A DNA stretch of 64,000 nucleotides from Trichothermofontia sichuanensis B231 (GCF_026240635.1 NZ_CP110848.1:1862501-1926500), one strand, 5' to 3'; shown: positions 45,153 to 55,308, counted from the stretch's first letter. The notes: generated by a model not told the origin, from the sequence alone. Translations and numbers: made by a program.

Positions 45153-46292
45153 CTACAAACAAAAATTAAAATTACGTATTGACTCAATTACCCTTGCTTG
45201 ATCACTTTCTGTGAGCTCGTTGTAGAAGGGAAGGCGTAATAGTCGATCACTCACACTCTCCGTGACTGGGCAATCACCTTGAGAACCGCCGAACTTTCTT
45301 CCCATTTGTGATAAGTGCAAGGGCAAGTAATGAAAGACACTGCTAATGTTTTTTGATTTTAGGTGAGCAATCAAGGCCTGACGCAGGTCTAGAGAAGGAA
45401 GCAGCATATAGAACATGTGATAGGCTTGTTCACAATGTTCTGGAATCGTTGGAAGTTTAACTTGATGGTCCTCAGCCCAGTCACAGAGGTTTTCATAATA
45501 AAATTGCCAAATTTGGCGTCGTTTCTCTTGAATTCGCTGGTAGTTTTCTAGTTGAGCGTAAAGAAAAGCTGCTAAGATCCCTGAAGGGAGATAACTAGAT
45601 CCAATGTCCATCCAGGTATATTTATCAACTTGACCACGGTAAAAAAGGCTACGATTAGTTCCTTTTTCGCGAATAATTTCAGCCCTGTCTGCGTACTCCA
45701 TATTATTGATCAACAGTGCCCCACCTTCACCACAGGTAAAGTTTTTGGTCTCATGGAAGCTTTGGGTCGCTAGACAGCCAAATGTTCCCAAGTATTTATT
45801 CTTATACTTGCCGAACAGACCATGAGCATTATCTTCAATCACGGGTATTCCGTACCGCCTAGAAATATCCATGATTGTATCCATTTCGCAACCTACACCG
45901 GCATAATGAACTGGAACGATCGCCCGAGTGCGAGGTGAGATCAGTTTCTCAAGTTTAGCCTCATCCATATTGAGCGTATCGGGCCTGATATCACTGAAAA
46001 CGGGTTGTGCCCCCCGTAGAACAAAGGCATTGATAGTTGAAACAAAGGTAAAGGACGGGACAATCACTTCGTCACCAGGCTGGATATTTAAGAGTAGGGC
46101 TGCCATTTCCAGCGCATGGGTACACGAAGTCGTCAGCAGCACTTTGGGAACCCCTAGGTGCTGTTCAAGAAAAGCATGACACTTTTTTGTAAATGCTCCA
46201 TCTCCAGATAGATCCCTATCCATGATGGTTCGCACGATGTATTCAAACTCCTTGCCCAAGGTTGAAGGCTGATTAAAAGGAATATATTGCAT
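45153..46292 (-). CDS. DegT/DnrJ/EryC1 aminotransferase (WecE-like)
   Basis: 379 residues; a PLP enzyme expected to make dTDP-4-amino-4,6-dideoxyhexose for surface glycans. Motifs: LTTSCTHALEMAALLLNIQPGDEVIVPSFTFVSTINAFV, IVPVHYAGVGCEMD, VIEDNAHGLFG and the Schiff-base Lys in SFHETKNFTCGEGGAL (about residue 180). The C-terminus has the SVFHYLPLHLSQMG substrate region. Its length and motifs fit dTDP-4-amino-4,6-dideoxygalactose transaminase. Divergent relation to no gene; faces the glycosyltransferase across repeats. Confidence 0.9.
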   Translation of the reverse strand: MQYIPFNQPSTLGKEFEYIVRTIMDRDLSGDGAFTKKCHAFLEQHLGVPKVLLTTSCTHALEMAALLLNIQPGDEVIVPSFTFVSTINAFVLRGAQPVFSDIRPDTLNMDEAKLEKLISPRTRAIVPVHYAGVGCEMDTIMDISRRYGIPVIEDNAHGLFGKYKNKYLGTFGCLATQSFHETKNFTCGEGGALLINNMEYADRAEIIREKGTNRSLFYRGQVDKYTWMDIGSSYLPSGILAAFLYAQLENYQRIQEKRRQIWQFYYENLCDWAEDHQVKLPTIPEHCEQAYHMFYMLLPSLDLRQALIAHLKSKNISSVFHYLPLHLSQMGRKFGGSQGDCPVTESVSDRLLRLPFYNELTESDQARVIESIRNFNFCL

Positions 46293-46987
46293 CTGTAGTC
46301 GTTTATCTATCTAGCTTATTTGCTTAAGATATTTGCTTAAGAGTTGAACTGAGTCGAACTAATGTTTATGTTTCTGTATACCAAACGTCCTTTGTGATTG
46401 ATTGGCTCTTTAACTTTATTGAAATCTTATTGAAAATCTCCTAGAAAGGAAGCATTCGTGTTGGACAGACAAGCGGTGAATTTAGACAAAATTACAAGCA
46501 AAATTACAAGGTAGTTTAAATTAAATTAGATAAATCAAACAAAACTCAAGTCAAAAGATTTATTAGCTGGTTAGCTGGATTTGGTTTGTATTGTTGTGAA
46601 TTTTATAGCCTTAATTAAACCTCATCCAACTAGTAAACCGATTCAGTAGTGATTTGGCAAGTAAAGTTTGCGATCTTAAAAAGGCAACTTTAGAGATTTA
46701 CAGCCTTTCCCTGAATCATCAAGGACAGTTTTACATGGTTAGGATGGGGTTCTCCCCTTGGTGCGCCCCTTACCCTAGATCCCTCGCCCGCTCTGGGAAC
46801 TGGCTGGGGTTGGGGTGAAGCGCCTTGGAGTTTTGTCAACCAATCAGGTATATAACCAGACTTTTGAGCAAATCTTGGGGAAGTTTTATTGGCATCGGAC
46901 TATTAAAAGCTGCATTAACTTCTAGATTCTCTCTCAAAAGTTGTGCTAACTTGTGTATAGAGAATACATATAATATCGTCTTGCCTT
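46293..46987. other. A/T-rich intergenic region with repeat fragments
   Basis: About 700 bases without a supported gene. The first 400 bases are A/T rich, in contrast to the rest of the window. A family C fragment starts at about 46700, followed by a GC-rich repeat piece ending TTTTGTCAACCAATCAGG near 46850, then the promoter region of the STAND gene. Confidence 0.55.
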
Positions 46988-48400
46988 ATGCCTCAGTCGG
47001 GACGGCGGTACCGAAAGACAGCGATTTTGACTGCTCAAGGATTACAGAAGCTCGAAGCAGCAAAATCGGTTCACGTCGCTGGGAATCCTTATCCGCATCC
47101 TCGCACCTATACATTGGAAGCTTTAAGTGAACTGACGGGACTCTCACCCCACACCCTCAGTAAAATCCATTCTGGTAAATCAGGAGTCGATCGACGCACA
47201 CTCATCCGTTACTTCACGGCCTTTAACTTAACTCTGGAGCCTGAAGATTACCTTCAACCTTCCCCCCGATCGGTTGCTAACCAGCTTGACCCAAAGACAG
47301 CCGCAGTTAGCAAGGACAGCTACCCAGAAGTGCCTTTATGCGCTTCCCCGATCGTGAGTTGGGGGTTAGCTCCGGACGTATCCTGGTTTTATGGACGTAC
47401 GAGAGAACTGGCAACCCTTAAACAGTGGATATTGCGCGATCGCTGTCGCTTAATTAGCCTGCTGGGTCTAGGCGGTGTTGGTAAGACATATCTGGCTACG
47501 AAGTTAGCCGAACAAATTCAGTCTGAGTTTAAGTTTGTCATTTGGTGTAGTTGGCAATCACTTGAGCGATCGCCCTTGCCCTTACCCAACTTTCTAGATG
47601 ACCTAATTAGTCAACTCTGCCCTGATCAGGCACCTTCAATCCCAGACTATCCGCTTGTCAAGGTCCAGCATCTGATTAATCTTCTCAGCCAGATGCCTTG
47701 CTTGTTAGTCCTCGATGCGGTTGAATCTGTCTTGCAGTCTCCTAGCTTATCGGCTGATTGCAGCTGTTCCAATTACCCATTAACGGGACAGAGCCTTTTA
47801 AGCCATGAAGCCTACCGTGATCTTATCAAACATTTGGGGTCAGCACGACATCAGAGTTGTATCCTTTTAACCAGTCGGGAAGAACCGCAACTTTTTCGGT
47901 TAATGGCAGATCATCCCTCCGGAATGAGATCGCTGTCACTGCAAGGGTTATCAATTGCTGATATCCAACAATTCTTTGCTGTCTATGGTGACTTTCAGGC
48001 TACTCCAGCAGACTGGCAATGTCTAGTTGAATACTACGATGGCAATCCCCTAATGCTGGGAATTGTGGCTAGAACCATTCAGCGTCTATTTCATGGCAAC
48101 ATTACAGATTTTCTGGAACAGAAGACGCTGATTCTCAAGCCCATTCGTGAGCTACTCGATCAACATTGGCAGTCTTTATGCAGTCCAGAAAAAGCAATCA
48201 TGATCAGCCTCGCAGCGCAGCCTCTGCCCTTCTCCCTTACAGAACTAAGATCTCATCTCTCATCTATCCTCTCCTTCCCCGATCTGCTTGAAGCACTCAA
48301 TGCCCTGCAGATGCGATCGCTGATTAACAGGACTGTTACCCAGATCTCGTTACCTGCTTTGATTAGAGATTATATCAATGAGTACATTGATGGATATTGA
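46988..48400 (+). CDS. STAND (NB-ARC-like) NTPase without sensor repeats
   Basis: 470 residues. Residues 1-100 form a helix-turn-helix-like region (YTLEALSELTGLSPHTLSKIHSGKSGVDRRTLIRYF). The NTPase follows with YGRTRELATLKQW, P-loop SLLGLGGVGKTYLATKLAEQI, Walker B CLLVLDAVESVL, the sensor SCILLTSREEP and the GxP-type phrase YYDGNPLMLGIVARTI. Cyanobacterial relatives usually continue into long WD40 or TPR arrays; this protein stops after the winged-helix region. Either it is a short form or the 3' part was lost at the junction with the kinase remnant read on the other strand. Confidence 0.8.
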   Translation: MPQSGRRYRKTAILTAQGLQKLEAAKSVHVAGNPYPHPRTYTLEALSELTGLSPHTLSKIHSGKSGVDRRTLIRYFTAFNLTLEPEDYLQPSPRSVANQLDPKTAAVSKDSYPEVPLCASPIVSWGLAPDVSWFYGRTRELATLKQWILRDRCRLISLLGLGGVGKTYLATKLAEQIQSEFKFVIWCSWQSLERSPLPLPNFLDDLISQLCPDQAPSIPDYPLVKVQHLINLLSQMPCLLVLDAVESVLQSPSLSADCSCSNYPLTGQSLLSHEAYRDLIKHLGSARHQSCILLTSREEPQLFRLMADHPSGMRSLSLQGLSIADIQQFFAVYGDFQATPADWQCLVEYYDGNPLMLGIVARTIQRLFHGNITDFLEQKTLILKPIRELLDQHWQSLCSPEKAIMISLAAQPLPFSLTELRSHLSSILSFPDLLEALNALQMRSLINRTVTQISLPALIRDYINEYIDGY

Positions 48401-48717
48401 TAGCTGGCATCATAGTTGGCAACATCTGCCGTTATGACCTCACCAAAGCGTGTGCTGACTCGCGGACGAACCCGTGAGCTAGCTGTAGATGGGGTTAAGG
48501 TTTGATCAAAATGGGCCAACCGGTGGGGAATTTGTGGTGACTCCGCCCATTGGTACAGACGTTGGGCTTTTGTTAAACAAACGGCCTGAAAGCGGTCTTC
48601 ATCGATTGCCAGGAAAGTCCGCCCAGATCCCCCCTCCCCCAACTGCCGCACGGCTTGATAGCGATCGCGTAACAAAAGTTTAGAGCCACCGGTTTGGCAA
48701 AATCGCGCTCCCTTCAA
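48370..48717 (-). pseudogene. N-terminal remnant of a Ser/Thr protein kinase
   Basis: The frame reads GARFCQTGGSKLLLRDRYQAVRQLGEGGSGRTFLAIDEDRFQAV, the Cys-ribbon plus glycine-rich loop that opens a common cyanobacterial kinase type, and later ESPQIPHRLAHFDQTL. The lysine strand, catalytic loop (HRD) and DFG segment are absent, and the second ribbon Cys pair is damaged (CQTGG). After about residue 70 no kinase similarity remains. The 3' end overlaps the STAND gene end. Confidence 0.75.
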
Positions 48718-49064
48718 ATTCTGCGGTTGATTGAATGAGAACGCGATTGAGGCGCGAATCCGCTATAAATTGTGTCAGAGTGCGTCCAGAGTTAGAACCG
48801 AATCCCTGTCACTCACTCTGCCCGCCGTCGATACCCCTGATTCGCCACTATTACCCTTAGCCTTTGTTAAAAAGTTGTTAAAAAGTGTATCCATTTTTCC
48901 GCGATATCTGGCATCTATATCTAGCATCTGCCCCTTGGTAGATGTGCGGAGCCATCACCTGCCCCCTTGACAAGCGGGGAAATTTTGCTAACGCTGAGTC
49001 TAACACTGAATCTACGCATTCAACGCCGACTGCTTCGCTTCTTGCCGTTCTTCCCCCAGGTCCC
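48718..49064. other. Upstream region of topA
   Basis: About 350 bases with no supported gene. It includes a repeated short phrase ATATCTGGCATCTATATCTAGCATC near 48904, in two imperfect direct copies. An in-frame extension of topA to 48942 is open but lacks similarity to topoisomerases. Confidence 0.45.
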
Positions 49065-51764
49065 ATGTCCACGCTCGTTATTGTTGAATCTCCCACCAAA
49101 GCGCGCACCATTCGCAATTTTCTACCCCAGGGCTACCGGGTAGAGGCATCGATGGGCCATGTGCGCGATCTGCCCCAGTCGGCGAGCGAGGTGCCCGCCA
49201 GCGTTAAGGGTGAAAAGTGGGCAAAGCTAGGGGTTAATGTCGAAGCCAACTTTGATCCGCTCTACGTAGTGCCGAAGGACAAGCAAAAGGTGGTCAAGGC
49301 CCTAAAGGAAGCCCTAAAGGAAGCGGATGAATTGCTGCTGGCTACAGATGAAGATCGGGAGGGGGAAAGCATTAGCTGGCACCTGTTGGAGGTGTTGCAG
49401 CCCAAGGTTCCAGTTCGTCGCATGGTGTTTCACGAAATTACGGAGGAGGCGATCGCTGAGGCACTCCATCACTGCCGCACGATCGACGATCAACTGGTTC
49501 GCGCCCAGGAAACGCGCCGAATTCTCGATCGCCTAGTGGGCTATACCCTCTCCCCCCTACTCTGGAAAAAAATTGCCTCTGGCCTGTCGGCGGGGCGGGT
49601 GCAGTCTGTCTCCGTCCGCCTGTTGGTGCAACGGGAGCAAGAACGGCGGGCCTTCCGCCAGGGCAGCTACTGGGATCTCAAGGCGACTCTGGTAGCAGAG
49701 ACGGCGTCTGGTCCGGTTCCCTTTGAAGCACGGATGGTCACCTTAGGCGGGCGACGGCTGGCCACAGGGAGCGATTTTGAGGCACACACGGGTCAGATTG
49801 CCCCCGGTCGCGATGTGGTGCTCCTGGATGAAGCGCAAGCCAATGCCTTGCGCGATCGCCTGCGGGATCTGCCCTGGCAAGTGACGGCTTTGGAGGAACG
49901 GCCTTCAATCCGTAAACCCTCAGCCCCCTTTACCACTTCAACGTTGCAGCAGGAGGCCAACCGCAAGCTGCGTCTGTCGGCCCGTGACACTATGCGTCTG
50001 GCCCAAAGCCTCTATGAACAGGGCTATATCACCTACATGCGGACGGATTCAGTCCATTTATCAGACCAGGCGATCGCAGCCGCCCGGTCCTGTGTGGAGC
50101 AGATGTATGGGGCGACCTACCTGAGTCCGGAACCGCGCCAATTTCATACCAAGAGCAAAAACGCCCAGGAGGCCCACGAAGCCATTCGCCCCGCGGGGCA
50201 CACCTTCCGCACCCCTCAAGAGACGGGCCTTAGTGGCCGCGAGTTGGAGCTATACGACCTGATCTGGAAGCGTACAGTAGCGACGCAAATGGCCGACGCA
50301 CGACAAACCCATGTCACCGTTCAGCTACAGGTGGGGGATGCGGGTTTCCGGGCGACCGGCAAGCGGATCGATTTCCCTGGTTTCTTCCGGGCGTATGTGG
50401 AAGGTTCGGATGACCCGGAGGCAGCCTTGGAAAACCAGGAGGTGATCCTGCCGCCCCTGCGCCAGGGCGATCAGCCCACGTGCCAGGAATTGGTAGCGAT
50501 CGGCCACCAAACCCAGCCCCCGGCCCGCTATACGGAAGCCCTGCTGGTCAAGACCCTCGAACAGGAAGGGATTGGCCGTCCCAGTACCTACGCCACCATT
50601 ATTGGCACGATTATCGATCGCGGCTATGCCCAGATGGTCAACAACACCCTGGTTCCCACCTTCACGGCCTTTGCTGTGACAGCCTTGTTGGAAAAATACT
50701 TTCCCGATCTGGTTGATCTGGGCTTTACAGCCCGTATGGAGCAAACCCTGGATGAGATTTCGACAGGGGAAGCGGATTGGTTGCCTTACCTGCGGGAATT
50801 TTATCTGGGCGAAAGGGGGCTGGAAAACCAGGTGCGGGAGCGGGAAAACCAAATTGACCCCAGCGAAGCCCGCACGGTGGCACTTCAGGATTTGGCGGCG
50901 AAGGTGCGCATTGGTCGTTTTGGCCCCTATCTGGAGGTGGAGGAGGGGGACGAGGTGGTAACAGCCTCGATTCCGAAGGATGTTATGCCCGCAGACCTGA
51001 ACCAGGAGCAGGTGCAACGGTTGCTGCGCCAGAAAACTGAGGGGCCGGATAAGTTGGGGGTGCACCCGGAAACGGGTGAACCGATCTACCGGCTAGTGGG
51101 CACCTATGGTCCCTATGTCCAGTTGGGAGAGGTGAGTGATGCCAATCCCAAGCCCAAACGGGCCTCCCTGCCCAAGGGCTTGAAGCTGGAAGAGGTCACC
51201 CTCGAACAGGCGATCGGGCTACTCTCGCTGCCGCGCCTGCTGGGGGTCCATCCGGAGACGGGCGCTAAAGTCCAGGCGGGTTTGGGCCAGTTTGGTCCCT
51301 ATGTGGTGCATGACCAGGGAAAGGCGGGTAAGGATTATCGATCGCTCAAGGCCGGGGATGATGTGCTGACGATTACCCTAGAGCGTGCCCTAGAGTTACT
51401 CGCTGAACCCAAAGGCCAACGGGGACGGCGGGCTGCTGGCAGCCCGCCTCCCCTCCGGGAGTTGGGAGTCCATCCCGATGACGGTAAGCCGGTGACCGTC
51501 CAGCAAGGTCCCTATGGTCTCTATATCAAGCATGGCAAAACCAATGTGGGTCTTCCTGAGGGTGAGACGGTGGAAAGTTTAACGCTGGAGAAAGGGCTAG
51601 CCCTCTTGGCCGGCAAGAAGGGGAAGAAGAAAACGGGGACTACTACCAAGGCGGCCAGGCAGGCGGCAGCGGACAACTGCACCCAACCCCCGAAACGCAC
51701 GACTGCAAAATCGACCGCAAAATCGACCAAAACGAAAAGTTCACGCCAGCAGGCCACTACCTGA
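49065..51764 (+). CDS. topA: DNA topoisomerase I
   Basis: About 900 residues; relaxes negative supercoils by a type IA mechanism. The Toprim domain starts [24 protein letters not shown], with [16 protein letters not shown] (metal Asp-x-Asp-x-Glu). [17 protein letters not shown] and the active-site Tyr in [15 protein letters not shown] follow. The C-terminal third has three or four topoisomerase I repeats of the form [12 protein letters not shown], then a Lys/Thr-rich tail. ATG 49065 opens the conserved Toprim strand; upstream in-frame residues are not conserved. A 22-base palindromic segment (51428-51449) codes RAAGSPP in the linker before the last repeat. Confidence 0.97.
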   Translation: MSTLVIVESPTKARTIRNFLPQGYRVEASMGHVRDLPQSASEVPASVKGEKWAKLGVNVEANFDPLYVVPKDKQKVVKALKEALKEADELLLATDEDREGESISWHLLEVLQPKVPVRRMVFHEITEEAIAEALHHCRTIDDQLVRAQETRRILDRLVGYTLSPLLWKKIASGLSAGRVQSVSVRLLVQREQERRAFRQGSYWDLKATLVAETASGPVPFEARMVTLGGRRLATGSDFEAHTGQIAPGRDVVLLDEAQANALRDRLRDLPWQVTALEERPSIRKPSAPFTTSTLQQEANRKLRLSARDTMRLAQSLYEQGYITYMRTDSVHLSDQAIAAARSCVEQMYGATYLSPEPRQFHTKSKNAQEAHEAIRPAGHTFRTPQETGLSGRELELYDLIWKRTVATQMADARQTHVTVQLQVGDAGFRATGKRIDFPGFFRAYVEGSDDPEAALENQEVILPPLRQGDQPTCQELVAIGHQTQPPARYTEALLVKTLEQEGIGRPSTYATIIGTIIDRGYAQMVNNTLVPTFTAFAVTALLEKYFPDLVDLGFTARMEQTLDEISTGEADWLPYLREFYLGERGLENQVRERENQIDPSEARTVALQDLAAKVRIGRFGPYLEVEEGDEVVTASIPKDVMPADLNQEQVQRLLRQKTEGPDKLGVHPETGEPIYRLVGTYGPYVQLGEVSDANPKPKRASLPKGLKLEEVTLEQAIGLLSLPRLLGVHPETGAKVQAGLGQFGPYVVHDQGKAGKDYRSLKAGDDVLTITLERALELLAEPKGQRGRRAAGSPPPLRELGVHPDDGKPVTVQQGPYGLYIKHGKTNVGLPEGETVESLTLEKGLALLAGKKGKKKTGTTTKAARQAAADNCTQPPKRTTAKSTAKSTKTKSSRQQATT

Positions 51765-51823
51765 TCCGGGGGCAACCCCTGTTGGGGTGATGCCCTCAGG
51801 TTGGGTAGGGGGTAACCCTGGGT

Positions 51824-52729
51824 CTAGGGCTGGTCTAGGTCATCGATGATCGTCCGGGCTAGGGCGCACAGGGTGTTGTGGGCATGGCCGTTGGTTGCCA
51901 GGATGGCTCCCCACTGGTTTACGTCTGCCTGGTTATACCGCAGAGAGGAGCCATCAATGCGACTAACCTGCCCGCCGGCTTCAGTCAAAATCAACTCTGG
52001 GGCCGCCAAGTCCCAATCCTTGGGGGCTGATTTGCCAGACAAAATCGGGTACCAATCGGCCTGTTGCTCCACAATCGCGCTGATTTTGCAGCCCACACTG
52101 CCAACATAGTGGCGATTGGCACAGGGGAAACGGTCTAAAAATTGGTTGAAGCGATCGTCGCGATGGGTACGGCTGACAACGATCGTTAAGTCCTCTGGCT
52201 GTGAGCGGGTTGAAACCGTCAAGCGGCGATCGGGTTCGGCTTGCCCCAGGGTTTGCACGTAGCTACCCCCCCCTAAGGTTGCATAGTACAATTTTTCTAA
52301 CTCAGGGCAAACGACAACGGCGAGGACTGGACGTCCCTGATAGGTAAGGGCGATGTGGAGGGCATATTCGCCGGTACGATCGATAAAATCACGGGTACCA
52401 TCCAGCGGATCAACGATCCAGACCCACGCTTGGGGCAAGGGTTGGGGGTGAGCACCCGCTTTATAGGTTTCTTCGCTGAGGTAGCCGTGCTCCCGATCCG
52501 GGACGATCGTGTGTAGCTGTTCCAGGATGAAATGATTCGCAGCAATATCGGCAGCAGTGACTGGCCCCTCCTGTTCTTCTTGCACCCCCAGATTGGTCCG
52601 CCCCGGTTCACCTTGATAGTAGCTACGCAGAATCGCAGCCGCCCCCCAGCCCACCTGACACACCTGCGGCAAGAGGTCATGTAACATTTGCTGTGCTTGG
52701 TTGTTCAAAACCAACGGATCGGTTTGCAT
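51824..52729 (-). CDS. cysQ: 3'(2'),5'-bisphosphate nucleotidase / inositol monophosphatase family
   Basis: 301 residues. Lithium-sensitive phosphatase fold with GPVTAADIAANHFILEQL (metal Asp), LSEETY (metal Glu), WIVDPLDGTRDFIDRTGEYALHIAL (the DPLDGT signature) and KDWDLAAPELILTEAGGQV (second signature with metal Asp). The type is closest to CysQ/HAL2-like enzymes that remove phosphate from 3'-phosphoadenosine 5'-phosphate, a by-product of sulfate assimilation. The adjacent sulfate permease remnant fits that theme. ATG 52729. Confidence 0.88.
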   Translation of the reverse strand: MQTDPLVLNNQAQQMLHDLLPQVCQVGWGAAAILRSYYQGEPGRTNLGVQEEQEGPVTAADIAANHFILEQLHTIVPDREHGYLSEETYKAGAHPQPLPQAWVWIVDPLDGTRDFIDRTGEYALHIALTYQGRPVLAVVVCPELEKLYYATLGGGSYVQTLGQAEPDRRLTVSTRSQPEDLTIVVSRTHRDDRFNQFLDRFPCANRHYVGSVGCKISAIVEQQADWYPILSGKSAPKDWDLAAPELILTEAGGQVSRIDGSSLRYNQADVNQWGAILATNGHAHNTLCALARTIIDDLDQP

Positions 52730-52824
52730 GGGCGGCCACTCATCTTAAAACTTCCCATCCACTGTATAAAAAAATGGCACATTCAATCTTACGGCAGCCT
52801 GCCGCTGGGCAAATTAGGCCACAC

Positions 52825-53093
52825 TCACCCGCGCTTCACCGGTATAGGTTTCAAGGTGCGGACATTTTTGGGATGAAGGAAAACCGTTTGTTGGGGTTGC
52901 AGATTTAAGCTCTGGAACTGTTCGCGCTTGATGTAGGCGATGCTCGGATGGCGATTGGCCAACAGTAGCTCAACCCGGATGGTCCAGCCGATATGGACTA
53001 GGCGTTGTACCGTGGCTGATACCCCCCCGATTCCGGCGATACCGCAATATCAATATCATGGGGGCGCAGGAATGCCTGACTCTGGGGCGATCT
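52825..53093 (-). pseudogene. C-terminal fragment of sulfate ABC transporter ATPase CysA
   Basis: The minus strand reads SQAFLRPHDIDIAVSPESGGVSATVQRLVHIGWTIRVELLL, then AYIKREQFQSLNLQPQQTVFLHPKNV to a stop at 52825. This is the regulatory C-terminal domain of CysA (PHDIDI and the ATVQR-GW strand). The ATPase domain is missing and an in-frame stop lies upstream at about 53094. The fragment's 5' end overlaps the start of cysW on the opposite strand. Confidence 0.85.
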
Positions 53094-53873
53094 CTAGTTA
53101 TCTACCTGCTGCTGATCCTGTTCCTGCCCGCTGTTAATGTCTTTATCAAAACCTTTAGCGGCGGGATCGGCTCCTTCTTGAAAACCTTCACCGATCCCAC
53201 CTTTCTCCATGCCGCCAAGCTCACGGTATTAATGGCAGTGATTACTGTTCCTCTGAATACAGTGTTTGGCCTGTGTACGGCCTGGGCCTTAGCCCGTCAT
53301 CCCCGATTTCGAGGACGTGCCCTGCTGATTAGTATTATCGATTTGCCCTTTTCCGTATCGCCGATCGTCGCTGGTTTGATGATCGTCCTGCTGTATAGTC
53401 GCAACGGTTGGTTTGGCGGCTGGTTAGAAAGCAACGATATCAAGATTATCTTTGCTGTCCCAGGGATGGCACTAGCCACCCTTTTTGTCACCATGCCCTT
53501 TGTGGCGCGGGAAGTCTTACCCGTTCTTGAGGAAGCGGGTAAAGATCAAGAAGAAGCGGCAAAAACCCTGGGGGCGAATGACTGGCAAACCTTCTGGCGC
53601 GTCACCCTTCCCTCCATCCGCTGGGCCTTGCTTGATGGGGTAATTCTGACCAATGCACGGGCAATGGGAGAATTTGGGGCGGTGGCCGTGGTGTCAGGCA
53701 ATATCGTTGGCAAAACCCAAACCCTGCCCCTGTTTGTGGAGCAAGCCTATAAGGAATATCAAACCCAAGCGGCGTTTACCGCTGCTGTTGTCTTGGCCTG
53801 TTTGGCGGTAGTCACGATCGGTCTCAAAGAGTTGTTAGAACACAAAATTAGTCACTCAACTTCAATCGAGTAA
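53058..53873 (+). CDS. cysW: Sulfate ABC transporter permease CysW, shortened N-terminus
   Basis: 271 residues with six membrane helices. Strong CysW features: LLLILFLPAVNVFIKTFSGGIGSFLKTFTDPTFLHAAKLTVLMAVITVPLNTVFGLCTAWALAR, ISIIDLPFSVSPIVAGLMIVLLYSRNGWFG, and the EAA loop EEAGKDQEEAAKTLGANDWQTFWRVTLP. It normally pairs with CysT and CysA. Here the first 10-15 residues are replaced (MGAQECLTLG) where it runs into the cysA remnant, no cysT or binding protein is adjacent, and the promoter is probably lost. The reading frame is otherwise intact. Confidence 0.88.
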   Translation: MGAQECLTLGRSLVIYLLLILFLPAVNVFIKTFSGGIGSFLKTFTDPTFLHAAKLTVLMAVITVPLNTVFGLCTAWALARHPRFRGRALLISIIDLPFSVSPIVAGLMIVLLYSRNGWFGGWLESNDIKIIFAVPGMALATLFVTMPFVAREVLPVLEEAGKDQEEAAKTLGANDWQTFWRVTLPSIRWALLDGVILTNARAMGEFGAVAVVSGNIVGKTQTLPLFVEQAYKEYQTQAAFTAAVVLACLAVVTIGLKELLEHKISHSTSIE

Positions 53874-53906
53874 TCTCTTCCGACACCGGAGGTAAAATCT
53901 GATGGT

Positions 53907-54020
53907 TATAGTCATTGCCATTTAGACTGAAACAGCACCCCCAGTCCCTCTCTCGCTTTGGGAGAGGAGAGTGAAAAACTGTATTGTTCTTATGTATTGT
54001 TCTTATTTGGATTGACCGTA
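53907..54020. repeat. Family B MITE-like element, copy B5
   Basis: It begins TATAGTCATTGCCATTTAG and ends TTATTTGGATTGACCGTA, with a 13-base internal tandem duplication (TATTGTTCTTATG twice, near 53980-54007). It follows the cysW stop by about 33 bases. Family C terminal sequence follows at about 54078-54100 and supplies the last ten codons of the next gene on the minus strand. Confidence 0.75.
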
Positions 54021-54069
54021 ATCCCTCTTCCTTGAGCACCTTGGCTAGTTGGCTAGCCTCCACCAGCTA

Positions 54070-55308
54070 TCAGGAGCTGAGTAAATTAGGTAAAGGCTGT
54101 AATCGGTCAAGGATCTTAGTGACTTCAGTAGCCATGCGTGCATCTAGCTGGCGGGCTTCTTCATCGGGGTCGCTGCCAGTTTGGGCTGCGAGCAAGGTTA
54201 AGCAAAAGGTTTGTAACTGTGCAGGTTCATAGCGCGTATTGAGCCATTGGCCTAGCACAACATAACTGAGTTCGCTGCGATCGCGCAGATGGCTGCGCCC
54301 GAATCCCATTTTGGAGAGGATCACAGGAAGGTGGAGATAGGGTTCTAATTCTAAAGTCCTGATGGCAACATCGAGATATCGGGCGGAGTCAGTCCCTAGG
54401 GCCGTGATGAGGGGTTTTAAACTCTGCTGGCTGACTCCAGAAATTTGGGCAGCCATCGGTAAATAGGCGTGCCAGCCGATACTGGAGAGGACACGGGTCA
54501 GATCATAGGCAGAAACGGTGTTATCACCGCGATGTTCATCGACTTGGGCGGTCAGCAGCACCCGATCGCGATCAGGATCATAAAGTTCCGGCTGCTTAAG
54601 GAAGGGCGGCTCACCATAGCGGCCTTGAAATTTGAGGTCTGAATTGCCTGTTAGTTGCTTCAGCCAGGTTTCTAAGGCGATCGGTGTTGCCAATAATTTA
54701 AAACTATGGGCGATTGCATTGGAGGTGGCAATTCGTTGCTGGTAGCTAATGACTTCGGTAGCCAGTTCGCTAAACCGGTAGCACTGGTCACTGCCGTGAT
54801 CCCGGATCCGATAGTGATCGAGATCGATCGTCTGGGGATCCTCCATTTCAATCAGGGCAGGCAGTTGGGCGACCAGATACAGCAGCGGAATGATTTTGGT
54901 TGCGCTCCAGAATTCAACGGGTAGCAGAGCCTGGCGTCCCCACCACTGGGTGTGGAATGTCTGCTGCCGCCACAGGCCGATACACAGGCAAGCATGTTGA
55001 ATATCAGGATGTAGAAAATCTAACGGGCCTTCTTGAAGGATCGGGAGCTGGCCGCGATCAGGATAGGGATGCCATTGGCCAGGGGGTAATGGGTCGAGGG
55101 GGCAGGCGGACGTCATGCCCAAGGGTAGATCCAATGGTGGAACCGAGGCAGCCAGCCGATCGGCGTAAGCAGGAATCTCCGTCTGAAAAGGAGAGTTTTC
55201 AATCCCGCGATCGAGAAAGGCTAGGCGATCGGCATCAAAGCCCACCTCCTGGGCCAGGTAAGCCGAGTAAAAGTCGGTGCGATCAGGGACGGGGTGATTA
55301 GCTGACAT
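54070..55308 (-). CDS. Beta-lactamase-like serine hydrolase (SxxK)
   Basis: About 412 residues. The motif EFWSATKIIPLLYLVAQL is a SxxK nucleophile of penicillin-recognising enzymes, and ATSNAIAHSFKLL downstream is a candidate for the second (SxN-like) motif. No signal peptide or lipobox is visible, so it may be cytoplasmic, which is unusual for the fold. The start is ATG 55308 (GTG 55314 and TTG 55311 also in frame). The C-terminal LQPLPNLLSS is encoded by a family C repeat end, so the native C-terminus may have been replaced. The function is unknown. Confidence 0.65.
   Translation of the reverse strand: MSANHPVPDRTDFYSAYLAQEVGFDADRLAFLDRGIENSPFQTEIPAYADRLAASVPPLDLPLGMTSACPLDPLPPGQWHPYPDRGQLPILQEGPLDFLHPDIQHACLCIGLWRQQTFHTQWWGRQALLPVEFWSATKIIPLLYLVAQLPALIEMEDPQTIDLDHYRIRDHGSDQCYRFSELATEVISYQQRIATSNAIAHSFKLLATPIALETWLKQLTGNSDLKFQGRYGEPPFLKQPELYDPDRDRVLLTAQVDEHRGDNTVSAYDLTRVLSSIGWHAYLPMAAQISGVSQQSLKPLITALGTDSARYLDVAIRTLELEPYLHLPVILSKMGFGRSHLRDRSELSYVVLGQWLNTRYEPAQLQTFCLTLLAAQTGSDPDEEARQLDARMATEVTKILDRLQPLPNLLSS

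Noticed and set aside
49793-49990. Frames antisense to topA
   Set aside because: The plus strand encodes conserved topoisomerase motifs through this segment; antisense frames are by-products of codon bias.
51420-51450. Palindrome in topA considered as a terminator or mobile element
   Set aside because: It is in frame inside a conserved gene and encodes a short linker; no T-run follows and no second copy was seen in the window.
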